Below are positions 11,175-22,189 of a stretch of DNA of 64,000 nt, in pieces (position 1 is the stretch's first letter; the number at the start of each line of letters is the position of its first letter). The notes beneath the pieces were generated by a model. It was not told the DNA's origin. It saw only the letters and a program-made list of their open reading frames with translations, and made no database searches. The position numbers were made by a program, and so were the translations under genes. This stretch comes from Erodium maritimum (lineage: Eukaryota; Streptophyta; Magnoliopsida; Geraniales; Geraniaceae), in NCBI GenBank assembly GCA_963921825.1, contig OY997596.1, positions 37,439,932 to 37,503,931 of the forward strand, written 5' to 3'.

Positions 11175-11182
11175 CCTTATTG

Positions 11183-12851
11183 TCAATACTGAAAATGATT
11201 TTTATCACCTCATCACTCGTACTTTGTCACCCATCACATATTTTTTTATTAAAACCGAACATTAGTTGTATAACACTAAATACTTGGTTTATCACCTCAG
11301 TACACATGTTTTATCACCTCCATCACATATTTTTGTTTCGACATTGAACACTAGTTTTATCAACACTAAAACTAGTTTATCACCTTATTGTCGAAATCGA
11401 ACATGATTTTTATCACCTCATCACTTGTTTTCTATCACCTTAGTATATGTTTTCTTATCAACATTGAATACTAAATTTGTCACCCGATATGAAACATTCA
11501 TCATTGTAGATTTATCAACTCTCAACACTAGTTTTATCACCCCTATATTTTTTTTTCTTCAAAATATATTCATCAATAGTCTTAGTAGATAGTCGTTGGA
11601 AAAATCAAAATATTGACGTAAGAACGAAGCTAATCGGAGTTCATGCGAACCGTGAATGATTAAACTAAGGGATAACTTCAAAAAGCCGCATAAAACTATA
11701 CGCGTTTATCACCTACATACCCACTTCTATTTTTATTACAGATGTCACCCCAAACTATACATTTTCTATCACCGTTTGTTTTTCTATCAGTTTTTCTGTT
11801 AGTTTTTTCAGAAATGATAAAAATACCCCTACCCTTATAAACCTCATCAACCATGACTTTCACATAATTACGAAAATGCCATTACACAAAATAAGAAATC
11901 AAAATTATTTTTATTTATTTTAATAAAATAAGAAAAAATAATTATTTTATTTACTTTCAGAAAATAAGAAAAAATAATAATTTTTTTTATTTAATTTCAT
12001 AAAATAAGAAAAATAATTATTTTTTATTTATTTTTAGAAAATAAAGAAATAAGAAAAAGTAGTTATTTTTTATTTATTTTCAGAAGATACGAAAAAATAA
12101 ATTTTCACCTAAAAAAATACTTTTTGTTTGTTTTTTTAGAAATTATTTCCAGAAAAAACTTATTTTTTTATTTATTTTCAGAAAATAAAAAGTAATTATT
12201 TCTTATTTTCTGAAAATAAATAAATAAATACTTTTTCTTATCTGCTGAAAGTAAATAAAAAATAATTCTTTTTTTTATTTTCTAATTTTTTGAAAATAAA
12301 TAAAAATAATTATTTTTTGTTATTTCTGAAAATAAATAATAAATAATTATTTTTTCTTATTTTATGAAAAAATAAAAAAAATAATTATTTTTCTTATTTT
12401 CTCAAAGTAAATAAAGAATAATTTTGATTTCTTATTTTGTGTAATGGAATTTGCGTAATTATGTGAAAGTCATGGTTGATATTAGGGTAGGGGTATTTTC
12501 GTCAATTCTGAAAAAACGAACAGAAAAACTGACAGAAAACCAAACGGTGATAAAAATGTATGGTTTGGGGTGCCATCTGAAATAAAATTAGAAGTGGGTA
12601 TGCAGGTGATAAACGCGTATAGTTTTATGCAGCTTTTTGAAGTTAACCCTTAAATTAGTAAATTGGTAAAAAAAACGGATACTTGTCGACGTGGCGCGCT
12701 GCTATTACAAGCATGCCCTCGCTTATGTCAAGAAGAATGAGTTGTGTGTGTGTTTTAATTTTTTTTGGGTGATGTCGTGACATCATGCTGAATGTTGGAT
12801 CTTAGGCGTGTTTGGATTGGATGAGTTTCATTGGTTTTTAGGATAAGAGTG
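11183..12851. repeat. Unclassified TATCA-rich repeat, copy A
   Basis: The left part (11183-11560) is made of imperfect short units of the TTTATCACC / AACACTA type. The right part (11560-11660 and 12659-12851) is unique-looking. Both match 27765-28973, the second copy. A fold-back Mutator-like element (11669-12649) is inserted in the right part. No protein is encoded. Its transposon class is unknown; the left edge meets the hAT fragment. Confidence 0.6.
11669..12649. mobile_element. Fold-back Mutator-like element in copy A
   Basis: Nearly the whole element is an inverted repeat. The left arm starts GGGATAACTTCAAAAAGC, and the right arm read inward starts GGGTTAACTTCAAAAAGC. Similarity continues through the CACCGTTTG and ACACAAAATAAG blocks for at least 230 bases. 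The centre (11900-12400) is almost pure A/T with repeated AAATAAGAAAAA/TTTATTTATTTTC wording. The flanking 9-mers TTAAACTAA (11660-11668) and TTAAATTAG (12650-12658) fit a diverged 9-bp duplication, and the second repeat copy has TTAAATAAG (28759-28767) at the same place without an insertion. Confidence 0.82.
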
Positions 12852-13424
12852 CTTTTCAATAGACATTGCCTCCATTTTGATTGATAGACGTCTTCTAACC
12901 TGAATGATTCATCATATGCGTTCCACAAAACCTTCGTTTTTCTTTTATCCTTAAAAGAGCATGTACATCGTGCTCTTTTAGGAATTCTGATTCCTAAAAT
13001 AAGGATTCGGAATCGAGAACCTAGCGATGTGGAGTTGAGAATTTAACGGTTTAGGTTCACTAAATAAGATTCAGGATCCGGAATCAAGAGGTTCGGTTCC
13101 TATGTTCTTAATTTTAAGGGATCCAATGAGCCCGCCACGTGGAGGAGGAAAGAAACAAAAACATAGCGTCGAGTAGTTTTTAGGTAGTTATTATTTTTAT
13201 TTAATTTATTTGACATATTTTTTATTTTACAATTTTAGAACTTTTGAGTTTTTTTAAAATTAAAATTTGATGACCCAAATATTTTTTATTTTTTTAAAAT
13301 GTATAAAATAAAATAATTTAAACGTATAATTTTAAATGTTATTTTTGTAATTTTAAAATTTTCAAGATTTAAAATAAAATAAAATTATAGTGCTTGTTGT
13401 GTGCAATTTTATGTTTAGGTTTCA
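12852..13424. other. AT-rich spacer with a small hairpin
   Basis: No gene is visible. The segment holds a perfect 10-bp inverted repeat with a 9-base loop (TAAAAGAGCA at 12952-12961 and TGCTCTTTTA at 12971-12980), perhaps a MITE remnant. From 13190 on it is strongly AT-rich. Confidence 0.5.
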
Positions 13425-13433
13425 TTTTGTTAA

Positions 13434-14842
13434 GGAAAAATTTCATTTTACCACCCTGTCAAACATTTAACTTCAGTTTGATACCCTGACATAAATTTTT
13501 ATCATTTTCATACCCTAACCAAACTTTTAATTTCACTTTCATACCCAGCCGGGTAAAATGTCCAAAATACCCCTAACTATTACTCAAATTTTCATCTCAT
13601 GCCATTGACTCAGAATTTGAAAAAAAGTGAAATGACAATAATACCCTTCATTGTTTAGGGTGTTAAACTGAAAATTTGACTAATTTTAAAATAAAATCAG
13701 TTTTTTTTTATAAATTCAATTTTTATTTTCAAAAATTCAGATTTTAATTTTAAAAATATATAAAAATCAGTTTTTTTAAAATTTTTTTTTATTAAAAACA
13801 GTTTTATTCCAAAAATCATTTTTATTTATATAAAAAGTTTTAATTAATAATTTTTTTTACTTTACCCTTCTCTCTCCTCAACATGGTCTCTCTCTCTCTC
13901 CTCCATTTTCAATCTCTCTCAGCTCCACTCTCAGATCTGTTTTCAACTGAGCAGTTCCAAAATTCACAGGTTTTGTTTGCATTTGGTCCAGAACTTCTGA
14001 ATTTGCCCGACTCGATTTTGCAACCCAGAAAATCCATAAAAATTAAATCCCTAAATCCAGAACTTCAAGCTCCAATTCCTCAAAAACACAGTTGAAACAA
14101 GCCTTAATTTCGAAGAAGAAGACCAGAAGCACGGAGTCGACGGCGATGCGGTTGTGGGTTGGGCGTAGGGGCGGGGAAGGGCCTGCGGCCAGTTCAGGGA
14201 AGAGGAAGGGTCGACCTTCTTGGTGTGGTTGTCAGCGCCGGCGAGGGTCGACCTTCCTGGTGTGGTTTTCAGCGCCGGCGGGGTGTTTGGCTCTGGCGAA
14301 AAACGAGCCTGAGGCGAGGTCCTGCTCAGTTGAAACGAGTTCTGAGAGTAGAGGTGAGAGATGATTGAAAATGGAGGAGAGAGAGAGACCATGTTGAGGA
14401 GAGAGAAGGGTAAAGAAAAAAAATATTAATTAATTTTTTTTATATAAATAAAAATGATTTTTGGAATAAAACTGTTTTTAATAAATAAAAATATTTAAAA
14501 AAAAAACTGATTTATATATATTTTTTAAATTAAAATCTGAAAATTTGAAAATAAAAATTAAATTTATAAAAAAAACTGATTTTATTTTAAAATTAGTCAA
14601 ATTTTCAGTTTAACACCCTAAACAATGAAGGGTATTATTGTCATTTCACTTCTTTTCAAATTCTGAGTCAATGGCATGAGATGAAAATTTGAGTAATAGT
14701 TAGGGGTATTTTGGACATTTTACCCGGCTGGGTATGAAAGTGAAATTAAAAGTTTGGTTAGGGTATGAAAGTGATAAAAATTTATGGCAGGGTATCAAAC
14801 TGAAGTTAAATGTTTGACAGGGTGGTAAACTGAAATTTTCCC
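13434..14842. mobile_element. Fold-back Mutator-like element with 521-bp arms
   Basis: The perfect 9-bp duplication TTTTGTTAA flanks the element at 13425-13433 and 14843-14851. The arms 13434-13954 and 14322-14842 are inverted copies of each other and equal in length by eye, from the GGAAAAATTTC / GGGAAAATTTC terminus to AACTGAGCAG at the inner edge. The 367-base centre (13955-14321) is unique and GC-rich on its right side, with a 37-bp tandem duplication. No transposase is present. A transcript through the element would form a hairpin of about 520 bp, which could feed small-RNA production; that role is inferred. Confidence 0.88.
14208..14281. repeat. 37-bp tandem duplication in the fold-back spacer
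   Basis: Two units (14208-14244 and 14245-14281) begin GGGTCGACCTTC and end CAGCGCCGGCG-type, with two or three differences. They lie in the GC-rich centre of the fold-back element. Confidence 0.75.
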
Positions 14843-14940
14843 TTTTGTTAATTGACTGGTTAAAGATATTTTTTAGGTTTTTTTTGTAATTAAATAATAA
14901 TTACATATATATTTGTTTAGGTTTATTTATATATTTATAT

Positions 14941-17185
14941 TTTTTTTTGTCTAAAAGGTGCAGTATTTCATTAATCAAAAGATTCTAAAACAGTAGAGTG
15001 CATCAAAGACTCGTTGACCACGAAGAACAGACTTAGAACATTTATAATGTTCGTTGATCTTTTCAGAATGTGACTGTCCTTGACGATTTTGGATGGGATG
15101 CCACAAAGGCTACATAATAAAATTAAATGAAGTTGACTACAACTGCTCGAGGTATTGCCTAAAGGCTACATGCACGGTAAAGTATGACTGAACCTGTTAT
15201 CATCTACTTCTTCGGGAGGTAGTGCTCTTCCCAAGAACCCCTCCTAGGCCCAGTCCCTAGAGCACTGGATTCCTTTCATTCCTCCATACGGGAATGGTTT
15301 ACTGGTCGTCATTGGTCCTCATGGTGTTCGCTAGTATAACCCCCATTTCACTTCCCCAACTCCTGCCCATGTACCAGACCCAAACAGAGTTCCAGGTCCA
15401 CTTCTATCTATGTGCACAGGCAGGGTCGGGGTGTCAGCCTTCCAACTACCCGAGAGCTGGCCGACTACCAGATTTTTCCAGCCCGGATCCACCGAGCGGG
15501 TCTGAGTGGCGCCCCGAGGACTTGCACCGTTAGCTATAGTAGGCGAGGCTACTATCGGGACTCTCCCCCGATACAATGGTTCCTTAGGTGCAGCAGGCGT
15601 GGATACCGATTTCCAATCCGTCGCGTATACCTTGTCGTCCCAATCCCGTTGATACTCAACATGGAAGAGTCGAATTGCGGGGTTCCCACCACTTCTTGGG
15701 GACACTCCTCGATGTCATGTCCAATCATCCCACAGTTAAAACAGAAATCGGGTAACTTAGAGTATGTGAGAGATGCCCGAATTGGGTGGGGAAATTCCCG
15801 AAAGCGGAGCAGGAGATGGCGACACAAGGAATGCTCCATCAGGTGCCAGAATCGAATCTGAACGGCTCATCCCCTTCATATACCCCACTTGTCGCACGGA
15901 ACCTCGACGCTCAGCCCCAACACCGAGCCGATCGTATCCCCCGTTGCCTTGGTTCGCACCAAGGGACGGAGACCGTGAGCATGGGTCCAGAGTTGAAGCC
16001 AATCCAAAGCCGGAGGTTCCCTAGTCATCGGGTCCAAGTCCCCGAGGAGGAGAGGTCGCCCGTCAAAACACCAAGGTTCGATCCTACAGACCCACGTGTG
16101 CACCTCCTCCGACTCGAAGTAGAAACCGAACACCCTCGGTCCGATGTCCTTGAGGACTAGGCCCTCCGCAGCCTTCCTCCATGCCCTAGTGATGACTTGG
16201 AGCAGCACTTCCTTCCGAAGTGGTTTGGACGCCCACAATTTGCCTATCATAGCAAATTGTTGGCAAGCCAATAAAGAGGGGCTCAACGATGCACATGACA
16301 TCACAACCTCCACCTCCTCCTCTTCTTCCAACGAGTATGCCGAGAAGCCATCCTGAAGGTTGGTGGGTTTGACCTCCAATGGTGTCCCCACCGGTGGAGG
16401 CTCCGAGGTGAAACCGGTGTCTTTGGTTTTGAAGACCCATCGACGCCAAACAACTCTCGGAGGCAGATTCAGAGGAGAAGGAGCAATGGGAATGCGATCT
16501 AAGTTTGGAGTAGTCCCTCACCCACGAAGGTCCGACAATACCGTCCGTCCCGGTTCCTTCATCGGAGCCTTCCCTCGGATAGGGTCTCGATAGCGTGGAG
16601 AGGAGGGAACTGAAATCGATAATGCGTCAGGCGAGGGCGGCGCAGCAAGAGCAGGTAAGGTTATGGGAGCGAAACTAGGTAGAACCTTAGGGGTTGGAGC
16701 CTTAATCGATTCAACCACGGTTTGAGAGGGGTGAAACCTAGCCGCTGCGTCCACTGGAGTTGTTGTAGGTTGGAAGGGCGGAGCCCTAGTCTTTCTTGCA
16801 GAAGAGGCAAGACCTAGGGTTTTACTTGGTCGACCCCGACGATGTTTGATCAAAGGGGTTGTGTGACCTAGAGAGAAAATACCTTCCGGCGTGGCCGGAG
16901 AAGATGGAAGAAGGATGAGAGAGAGAGAGCATAAGACACCATGGACTGTTGGAGGGGCTTTCGAAATCTCCTTATCTTGTGGGGGGGACGCTGTCCGAGG
17001 AGGGACGAGGCGGTGGTACAAGTACCGAAGACTGCGCTTGGACGAGCAGCGACGGGATAGGGCCATCAAAGGCAAACCTGTCGACGGCGGCGGTAGCTAG
17101 AGCAGAGGAATCCATGTAGGGTAGGGTTTCTCGGGCAGAGGATCTCGACAAGCGAGAGATGGTTTGCATGAGAGCTGGTAGTAGA
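14941..17185 (-). mobile_element. RT-less LINE derivative with ORF1
   Basis: The 3' end is the T run at about 14941-14948 followed by the GTCTAAAAGG..TTTCATTAATC wording typical of plant LINE tails read from the minus strand. The 5' end is near 17175-17185, just before the ORF1 start. Inside is an ORF1 with DUF4283 and a CCHC zinc knuckle, then about 0.4 kb of 3' sequence; there is no room for endonuclease or reverse transcriptase. No clean flanking duplication could be found because both flanks are AT-rich. This is one of at least four such derivatives in the window. Confidence 0.65.
15331..17169 (-). pseudogene. LINE ORF1-like protein, DUF4283 and zinc knuckle, broken
   Basis: The minus strand reads, in several frames: an N-terminal Ser/Pro-rich part (17169-16972, then 17075-16518, with FAFDGPIPSLLVQA and KHRRGRPSK); a DUF4283 segment (16391-15876, with LLACQQFAMIGKLW, VLLQVITRAW, GPRVFGFYFES and MTREPPALDW); and a CCHC knuckle (15839-15552, CFNCGMIGHDIEECP). 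DUF4283-zinc-knuckle proteins are the ORF1/gag-like RNA-binding proteins of plant LINEs. Frame changes near 17000, 16500 and 15850 break the reading. The knuckle residues C, C, H and C are intact. A C-terminal tail continues to about 15331. Retroelement origin is more likely than a host gene because the sequence sits directly on a LINE-like tail. Confidence 0.7.
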
Positions 17186-17510
17186 ATAATTTTAATTTTA
17201 ATTTATTTATTTTAATTAATTAATATTGTTAAATATTTTTAATCCTTAATTATCTATAGGTAATATTTTTTTAGTAAATGCGACTTTCATTCTTTTAAAA
17301 GAGTCTGTACATGCATGTAATCCCTACATGGAAAAACATAATAACCCTGTAACTACAGTAACGTCTAGGACGTTGTGTTGAGATGTCACAAAGGCGACCC
17401 AAATATGACAACCAAAGATAATGAACTAGAACACTAATGAAATAAACACCCAAATGTAATAACGAGAAACTGAAAGACAATAAAACTAAAAAAACGTTGA
17501 CGATCACTGT

Positions 17511-18450
17511 TCAAGGGGGGTCTGAATATCGCTGGGTCTTCCGAGGGCGATGCTCTGCTTCGTTGATAAACCCGAACTTGTGATCGGCAGTGGAGAAGGG
17601 CTGACAGGGTACCCTTAGAGACTCCTTCCTGTCCCTGAGGCCTGCCTGGTGACTCATGCGTATCGGCGGGGCTATTTCCCAGCCCTCGCCCGAACTATGG
17701 CTCGTTGGCCTCCCCATTCTTCTACTGCCGGTTGCTCCAACACTCGAACTCCGCCATACCTCCCAGCGATGGGCGGTAGAACCTCAACCGGACGAGGTCC
17801 AAAAATTGCCCGACCTCTACCCCCGAACCCTCCGCCATAGGATCCCGGGGTCATAGCCATCGAGTCCGCCAAGGGCTGGTCCCATACTGGATGACCCATG
17901 ATATGTTTGTGTACAAAACACCCCGTGGGGGCTAATGTACGCAACAAACCGGGTCCCAGGTTAGGTAACGAATCCAGGGATACACCGTTACCCAACCCGC
18001 GGCACAACTCGATCATAGGTAAAGGATCCAAGGACAGTGGGGATCGTTCATCCCCCAGGCCCATTCATGCTGCGCCACCATCCACACCGCCGCCGTGTTC
18101 ACGAATCATCACATGTTGCCCAAGCCGAGGCCCCCGTAAACCCTTGCAAGCCAGCGAGAAGCCCCCGTACCACCGGGGTCTTAACGGCGGAGCAGACTGA
18201 CGGTCCCAATTAGGATTGTAATACGCCAAGGGGTCCATTAGAAGAGGCCGATGGCGCCGCTCCCTGAACAGCCCAGAGCACCGCCCACTACGGTCACTGG
18301 TAGAAAAAGCGACCCTCACCGGAGACCGAGAGCCCTCCTTCATGATGAAGCCCCGAATGGTTCCATACGCCGTAGTGGTCGAAGAGACCCAGCCCTTCGG
18401 CCTAGTCGGAGCATCGTACCACAAACCCAGAGCCCCTGATCACCCTAGGG
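17511..18450 (-). pseudogene. ORF1-like C-terminal piece of the split LINE derivative
   Basis: The minus-strand frames 18424-18065 (WYDAPTRPKG, DPLAYYNPNWD, PRWYGGFSLACKGLRGPRLG) and 18064-17672 (ELCRGLGNGVSLDSLPNLG, GYGG/GRG-like Gly-rich end) are contiguous and lie between the Copia left end and the LINE tail. The composition (Gly/Arg/Pro-rich, low-complexity tail) fits the C-terminal part of a LINE ORF1. I recognise no catalytic domain. Upstream, toward 18450, the frame meets a stop. Confidence 0.4.
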
Positions 18451-18455
18451 GAGAA

Positions 18456-20142
18456 TGTTAGTCTTAGTGCCCGTAGTTCAATCCTAAATGTCCAAATGTA
18501 TATATCGTCGTTAGCAATAAAATTAAAGCGGCTTTATATTACTTATGTGTTGGAGTAATATATCGATGTGTGCCCTGATCTATGCCCACCATGCGAATAG
18601 AACCATAGATCGAGATAGATCACACTCGATGGGTCCCTAGTCAACAAAGCTTCACTAGAAGCGACTAGTATGAAAGATGGCTCTTTATGGCTTACGTTCT
18701 TTTAGTCATTGGAATGGGATTCCGGAGTCTGATCATAGATATCATGTGGGACATGATATTGGACGACCCGACATGAATATGTGCCATAGATCAAGTCATG
18801 AACATATTCATTGTCGTAGCTTGTCATGTATCCTTAGACCAAGGAGTCTTTGTGATTGCTATGTACTCAACAACTGAGTTTGACCTGAGCCTAACGTTGT
18901 CCGTAACAGGGCTTCCATAACGGCCAGGATTGGCTTGGGGAAGGGCTACATGAGTGACACGAAAGACGGCTAAGGGATTTATCCCTCATACTAAGGTATG
19001 GGAAAGATATCGGTTCTCGGCCGCTTGATCGAGAGTGACTGGAAGAATAGCATGGCCATGCACATGATACTGGGTATCATATATTCAGTCATCTCACATA
19101 TCAAGGAACAGTGATTGAGAATAGTAAGGATGACGACTCTATGCCTTATCTCAATCAGGATATCGGAGATAAAAGGATAATGACAGGGACGACGGAAAGG
19201 TTAGAATCGACAGGGTCGATTCGTTATGCAGTGTCAGGCAATACTAAAGTCTCGTTAGTTGCCACTTAAATATGATCAAGTAAAATGAGATTTTACGTTG
19301 ATCTATTGACATGCATAAACCTAAGGGTCACACCGGAGGATGAAACTCATTGACACATTTATGGAGAATGGCCAAAAGGGAGTTGTCTCGGGACATGACC
19401 AAAACTGGGTTTTGGGTCATGTGCCCGTAAGTGAATAGGACTTTACGGATCGAGACAAGGCTTGGAGTCTTGGGATTGATCGCGTCGGATAATGTTGGAC
19501 ATTTCCGGTATGGAAGGCATATAGGCGATGAGCGAATCACGGGACCTCGTTGGAAATGGCCACGGGCCATGTTCCAAGAGGCCCATGAAAGGCTCATGCA
19601 ACCAAGGCCCATGGAACTAATTAATCAAGTCTTGATTAATTAGTATTAAGTAAGCAAGACAAGGATTAAGGTGTTGGTGATTCACCACCTAACCCAATCT
19701 TGTCTTGCCATACTTTGTCCTATTTACACCTTACTTGTCACCATGCTTGTCTCATGCCTTTAGTTGGACAAGTATGAGTTTTGTTATGTTTAAGTCATCT
19801 TTTTTCAACATAACAAACACAAGACAAGAATAGGAAACACATTTTCTCTCCCTCTTCCATGGCCATTTCGGGTTTGGCTAGTTTCCATCTCCATTTTCTG
19901 TTCTTGAGTCCTCAAAGAGAAGAACTACGTGGCTTTGATTCCCATGTGGATACGTAGGCGTCTTGGAGACTCAACCCAATCATTCGTTACCCGGTGTTCT
20001 TGTTTTGGTAAGAACTAGTGTTGAATTTTTCTCTTGTGAATCCATTCTTTGTTAGTTGTTTCATGGTTTTAATCGTCTCTTGATTTTCATTGATTTTCCG
20101 CTGCGAGTTGGTTCATCTCCAACCCTACCTAGAGACGCAACA
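18456..20142 (+). repeat. Left LTR of the Copia element
   Basis: It starts TGTTAGTC and ends CAACA, and is followed by the primer-binding site. It matches the right LTR with about 21 differences. It contains a 27-bp palindrome and a longer imperfect hairpin (see 19617-19708). Small open frames shared by both LTRs are not genes. Confidence 0.93.
19617..19708 (+). repeat. Palindrome and hairpin in the Copia LTR
   Basis: CTAATTAATCAAG and its exact reverse complement flank a single T at 19617-19643. Next, GCAAGACAAGGATT (19654-19667) pairs with AATCTTGTCTTGC (19696-19708) with one bulge. Both are kept in the right LTR (the palindrome is at 26288-26314). They may shape the 3' end or packaging of the RNA; the role is inferred. 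Confidence 0.7.
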
Positions 20143-20144
20143 GC

Positions 20145-20156
20145 GGTATCAGAGCC
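20145..20156 (+). other. Primer-binding site of the Copia element
   Basis: GGTATCAGAGCC lies two bases after the left LTR and matches the 3' end of plant initiator-Met tRNA, the usual primer for plant Copia and Gypsy elements. Confidence 0.85.
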
Positions 20157-21669
20157 GTGCTACCTTCGGGATTCACAAGACGGTGTTCAATGTTTCGGTT
20201 TTGCTTGAAAGTTTCGTTTTTGGCATGTTGTTTTGATAACATGTTTTAAATTCTTGTTTATGGATTTAATGCATGTAAAATGATTTTTGAAAATTATTTC
20301 AAATCTGGAAATTTTGAAATTTTTTTTGATTTTTCGGGTCTCGGGAGTGGGACTCTCGGGGAGCCGAAACCGGGACCGAACGGGGCTCCGTTGGACGGAG
20401 CTAGGCCAAGCATGACCATTGGATGGTTGATATGCCAAGGCTAAACCGTTTTGTTAGTTATGACGAGTTTGGAACCGTCATGACGAACTCGAAGATCAAA
20501 TGTTCAAAAGTTTCATTTTTGAACGGTTTCGATAAACCGAGCATCAAAAAATTTCGAAACTTGGCTATTAATTAAAACCGGAAAATCACATGATGTTTGA
20601 TAACACGATGTGTGATGTGATGTTGGCATGGTGTACATAATATCCCCGAGCTCGATTTAATTATTTATCGCTTTTCACGGCCTGCGAGCCGTTAGAGTTA
20701 GCGTGTAATTATTCTTTCAAGGTGTGGTCGTCGAACCACTTGTTTGTAATATTTATTTATTCCCGACCTGGGAGTCGTGTATTAAATTTTAATATTTTAC
20801 TCAAGACGAAGAAAGGGCGAAAATGTCATTTGGTGGCTTTTCGGGTGTTGCATCGGCTTGGAGTCGGTGGAGCTCAAGAAGCTAGTGGGAGTTAGTTTAG
20901 GGGGCTATTATGTGCACATTTATCGCTTTATGCTTGGTTTAGTTTATGCATGATTAATTCTATGTGTTTTAGAATTGCATGCTTAACTTTATTTACCGAG
21001 CATATCACCTCACATGCAAAGATAAAATTGGAATTTTAATCCTTGTGTGTGAACCCTTAGAACCGTCATTGCATTGGATGTAGTTGAAGGGTTCAAAGGA
21101 AGAATTACATTGGATGTAATTTGAGGCATCATTGCATTTGGAATGTAGTTGATGTGCTCATCGCATCTAGGATGTGCCAAAGTTTTGAACACAACTGGGC
21201 AAGTAAAAGCGGGTCATGTCCGATACCTCCCAATCATCAACACCTTACTACCTCCCCGTCCTATGGGTGTCGTGCGCATTAGCGGAGCATCCATGGGGAA
21301 GCGGGGTAGTAGGTTTGGACGACATATGTGGGTGTCGTGCGCATTAGCGGAGCACCTACATAGTGACGGGCCATAGTTGAAAATTGGTGGACCCGACTAC
21401 GATTCTCAGCCTGAGGTTGAGCTAGGGTAACAAATAGGGTAAGCCGTGTACATAAGTACACACCCTAGCCAAGAGTCACATTGGATGTGATTGGATGGAG
21501 TCCTACCTACATAGCTCGATTAAGTGGTGAGCATTAGTTCAGCTTAATCGAGTGAATCAAGGATCTTGGTTTCAGATTCTAAAGGTTTAGAATCGATTGT
21601 TGGTGTTTAAGCTTGATCTTCATAAAATTTATTCAGTTTACTGATTGAATTTTATCTGTTGTAGATCAA
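20157..21669 (+). other. Copia 5' leader, non-coding
   Basis: There is no coding sequence between the primer site and the gag start. The stretch 21050-21180 repeats GGATGTAG-type wording, and GGGTGTCGTGCGCATTAGCG occurs twice (near 21266 and 21331). Confidence 0.6.
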
Positions 21670-22180
21670 ATGGCAAATTCAGCGAACATTAATAGTTTGT
21701 CATTAAAAACCATTCTTGCCAGGGTCAAGCTAAATAGGACAAACTATTTGGACTGGTACAGAATTTTTGAGGATAGTCCTCAAGTCTGAACGCAAAGAAT
21801 ATGTCCTTGACAAGGTTGTCTCTAAGACCATATCAGAGTTACATGAAGTGTCATGAACTGCTGAGAAGAATATATCAGGGATTTGGGATCCAAGGATACT
21901 CTGATGGTCAACAAGGGAATTGGAAGTGGCAAGGGCGGGGCCCATGTGCACTTGGCAGGAAAGATGAGAAATGAGAATGTCTGCTTCTACTGCTAACAGC
22001 CTGGTCATTGGAACCAGGATTACAGGAAGTTCACGACTGATATGAAGAAGGGCAGTGGGACTGCGCCTTCATCAAATAGCCTGGATGATCTGAAGAAGGG
22101 CAGTAGGACTACGCCTTCATCAGGACACCTGGATGATCTAAGGAAGGGCGGTGGGACCGTGCCTTCATCCGGTATTAACT
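21670..22180 (+). pseudogene. Copia gag remnant
   Basis: ATG at 21670 opens a typical Copia gag N terminus (MANSANINSL, then NRTNYLDWYR). A base change of frame near 21760 gives an early stop, while LKSERKEYVLDKVV continues in another frame. Most of the capsid part is missing: within about 250 bases the sequence reaches the zinc knuckle (CFYC, GHWNQDYR), which itself has a stop after the second Cys and Tyr in place of the final Cys. The Lys/Ser/Gly-rich repeats at 22040-22160 follow. Confidence 0.75.
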
Positions 22181-22189
22181 CTATAGAGC

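Noticed and set aside
10434-11182. CATTATTG / CCTTATTG as an 8-bp duplication of the hAT fragment
   Set aside because: One mismatch, the left terminus does not match the right one, and CCTTATTG also occurs in the neighbouring repeat (near 11382); kept only as a weak hint.
17186-17262. Target duplication for the 14941-17185 and 17263-27330 elements
   Set aside because: Both flanks are AT-rich and offer many short chance matches; none is long and exact enough.
18677-19643. Short frames in the Copia LTR repeated at 25348-26314
   Set aside because: They are LTR copies of each other and have no recognisable product; duplication alone explains their conservation.
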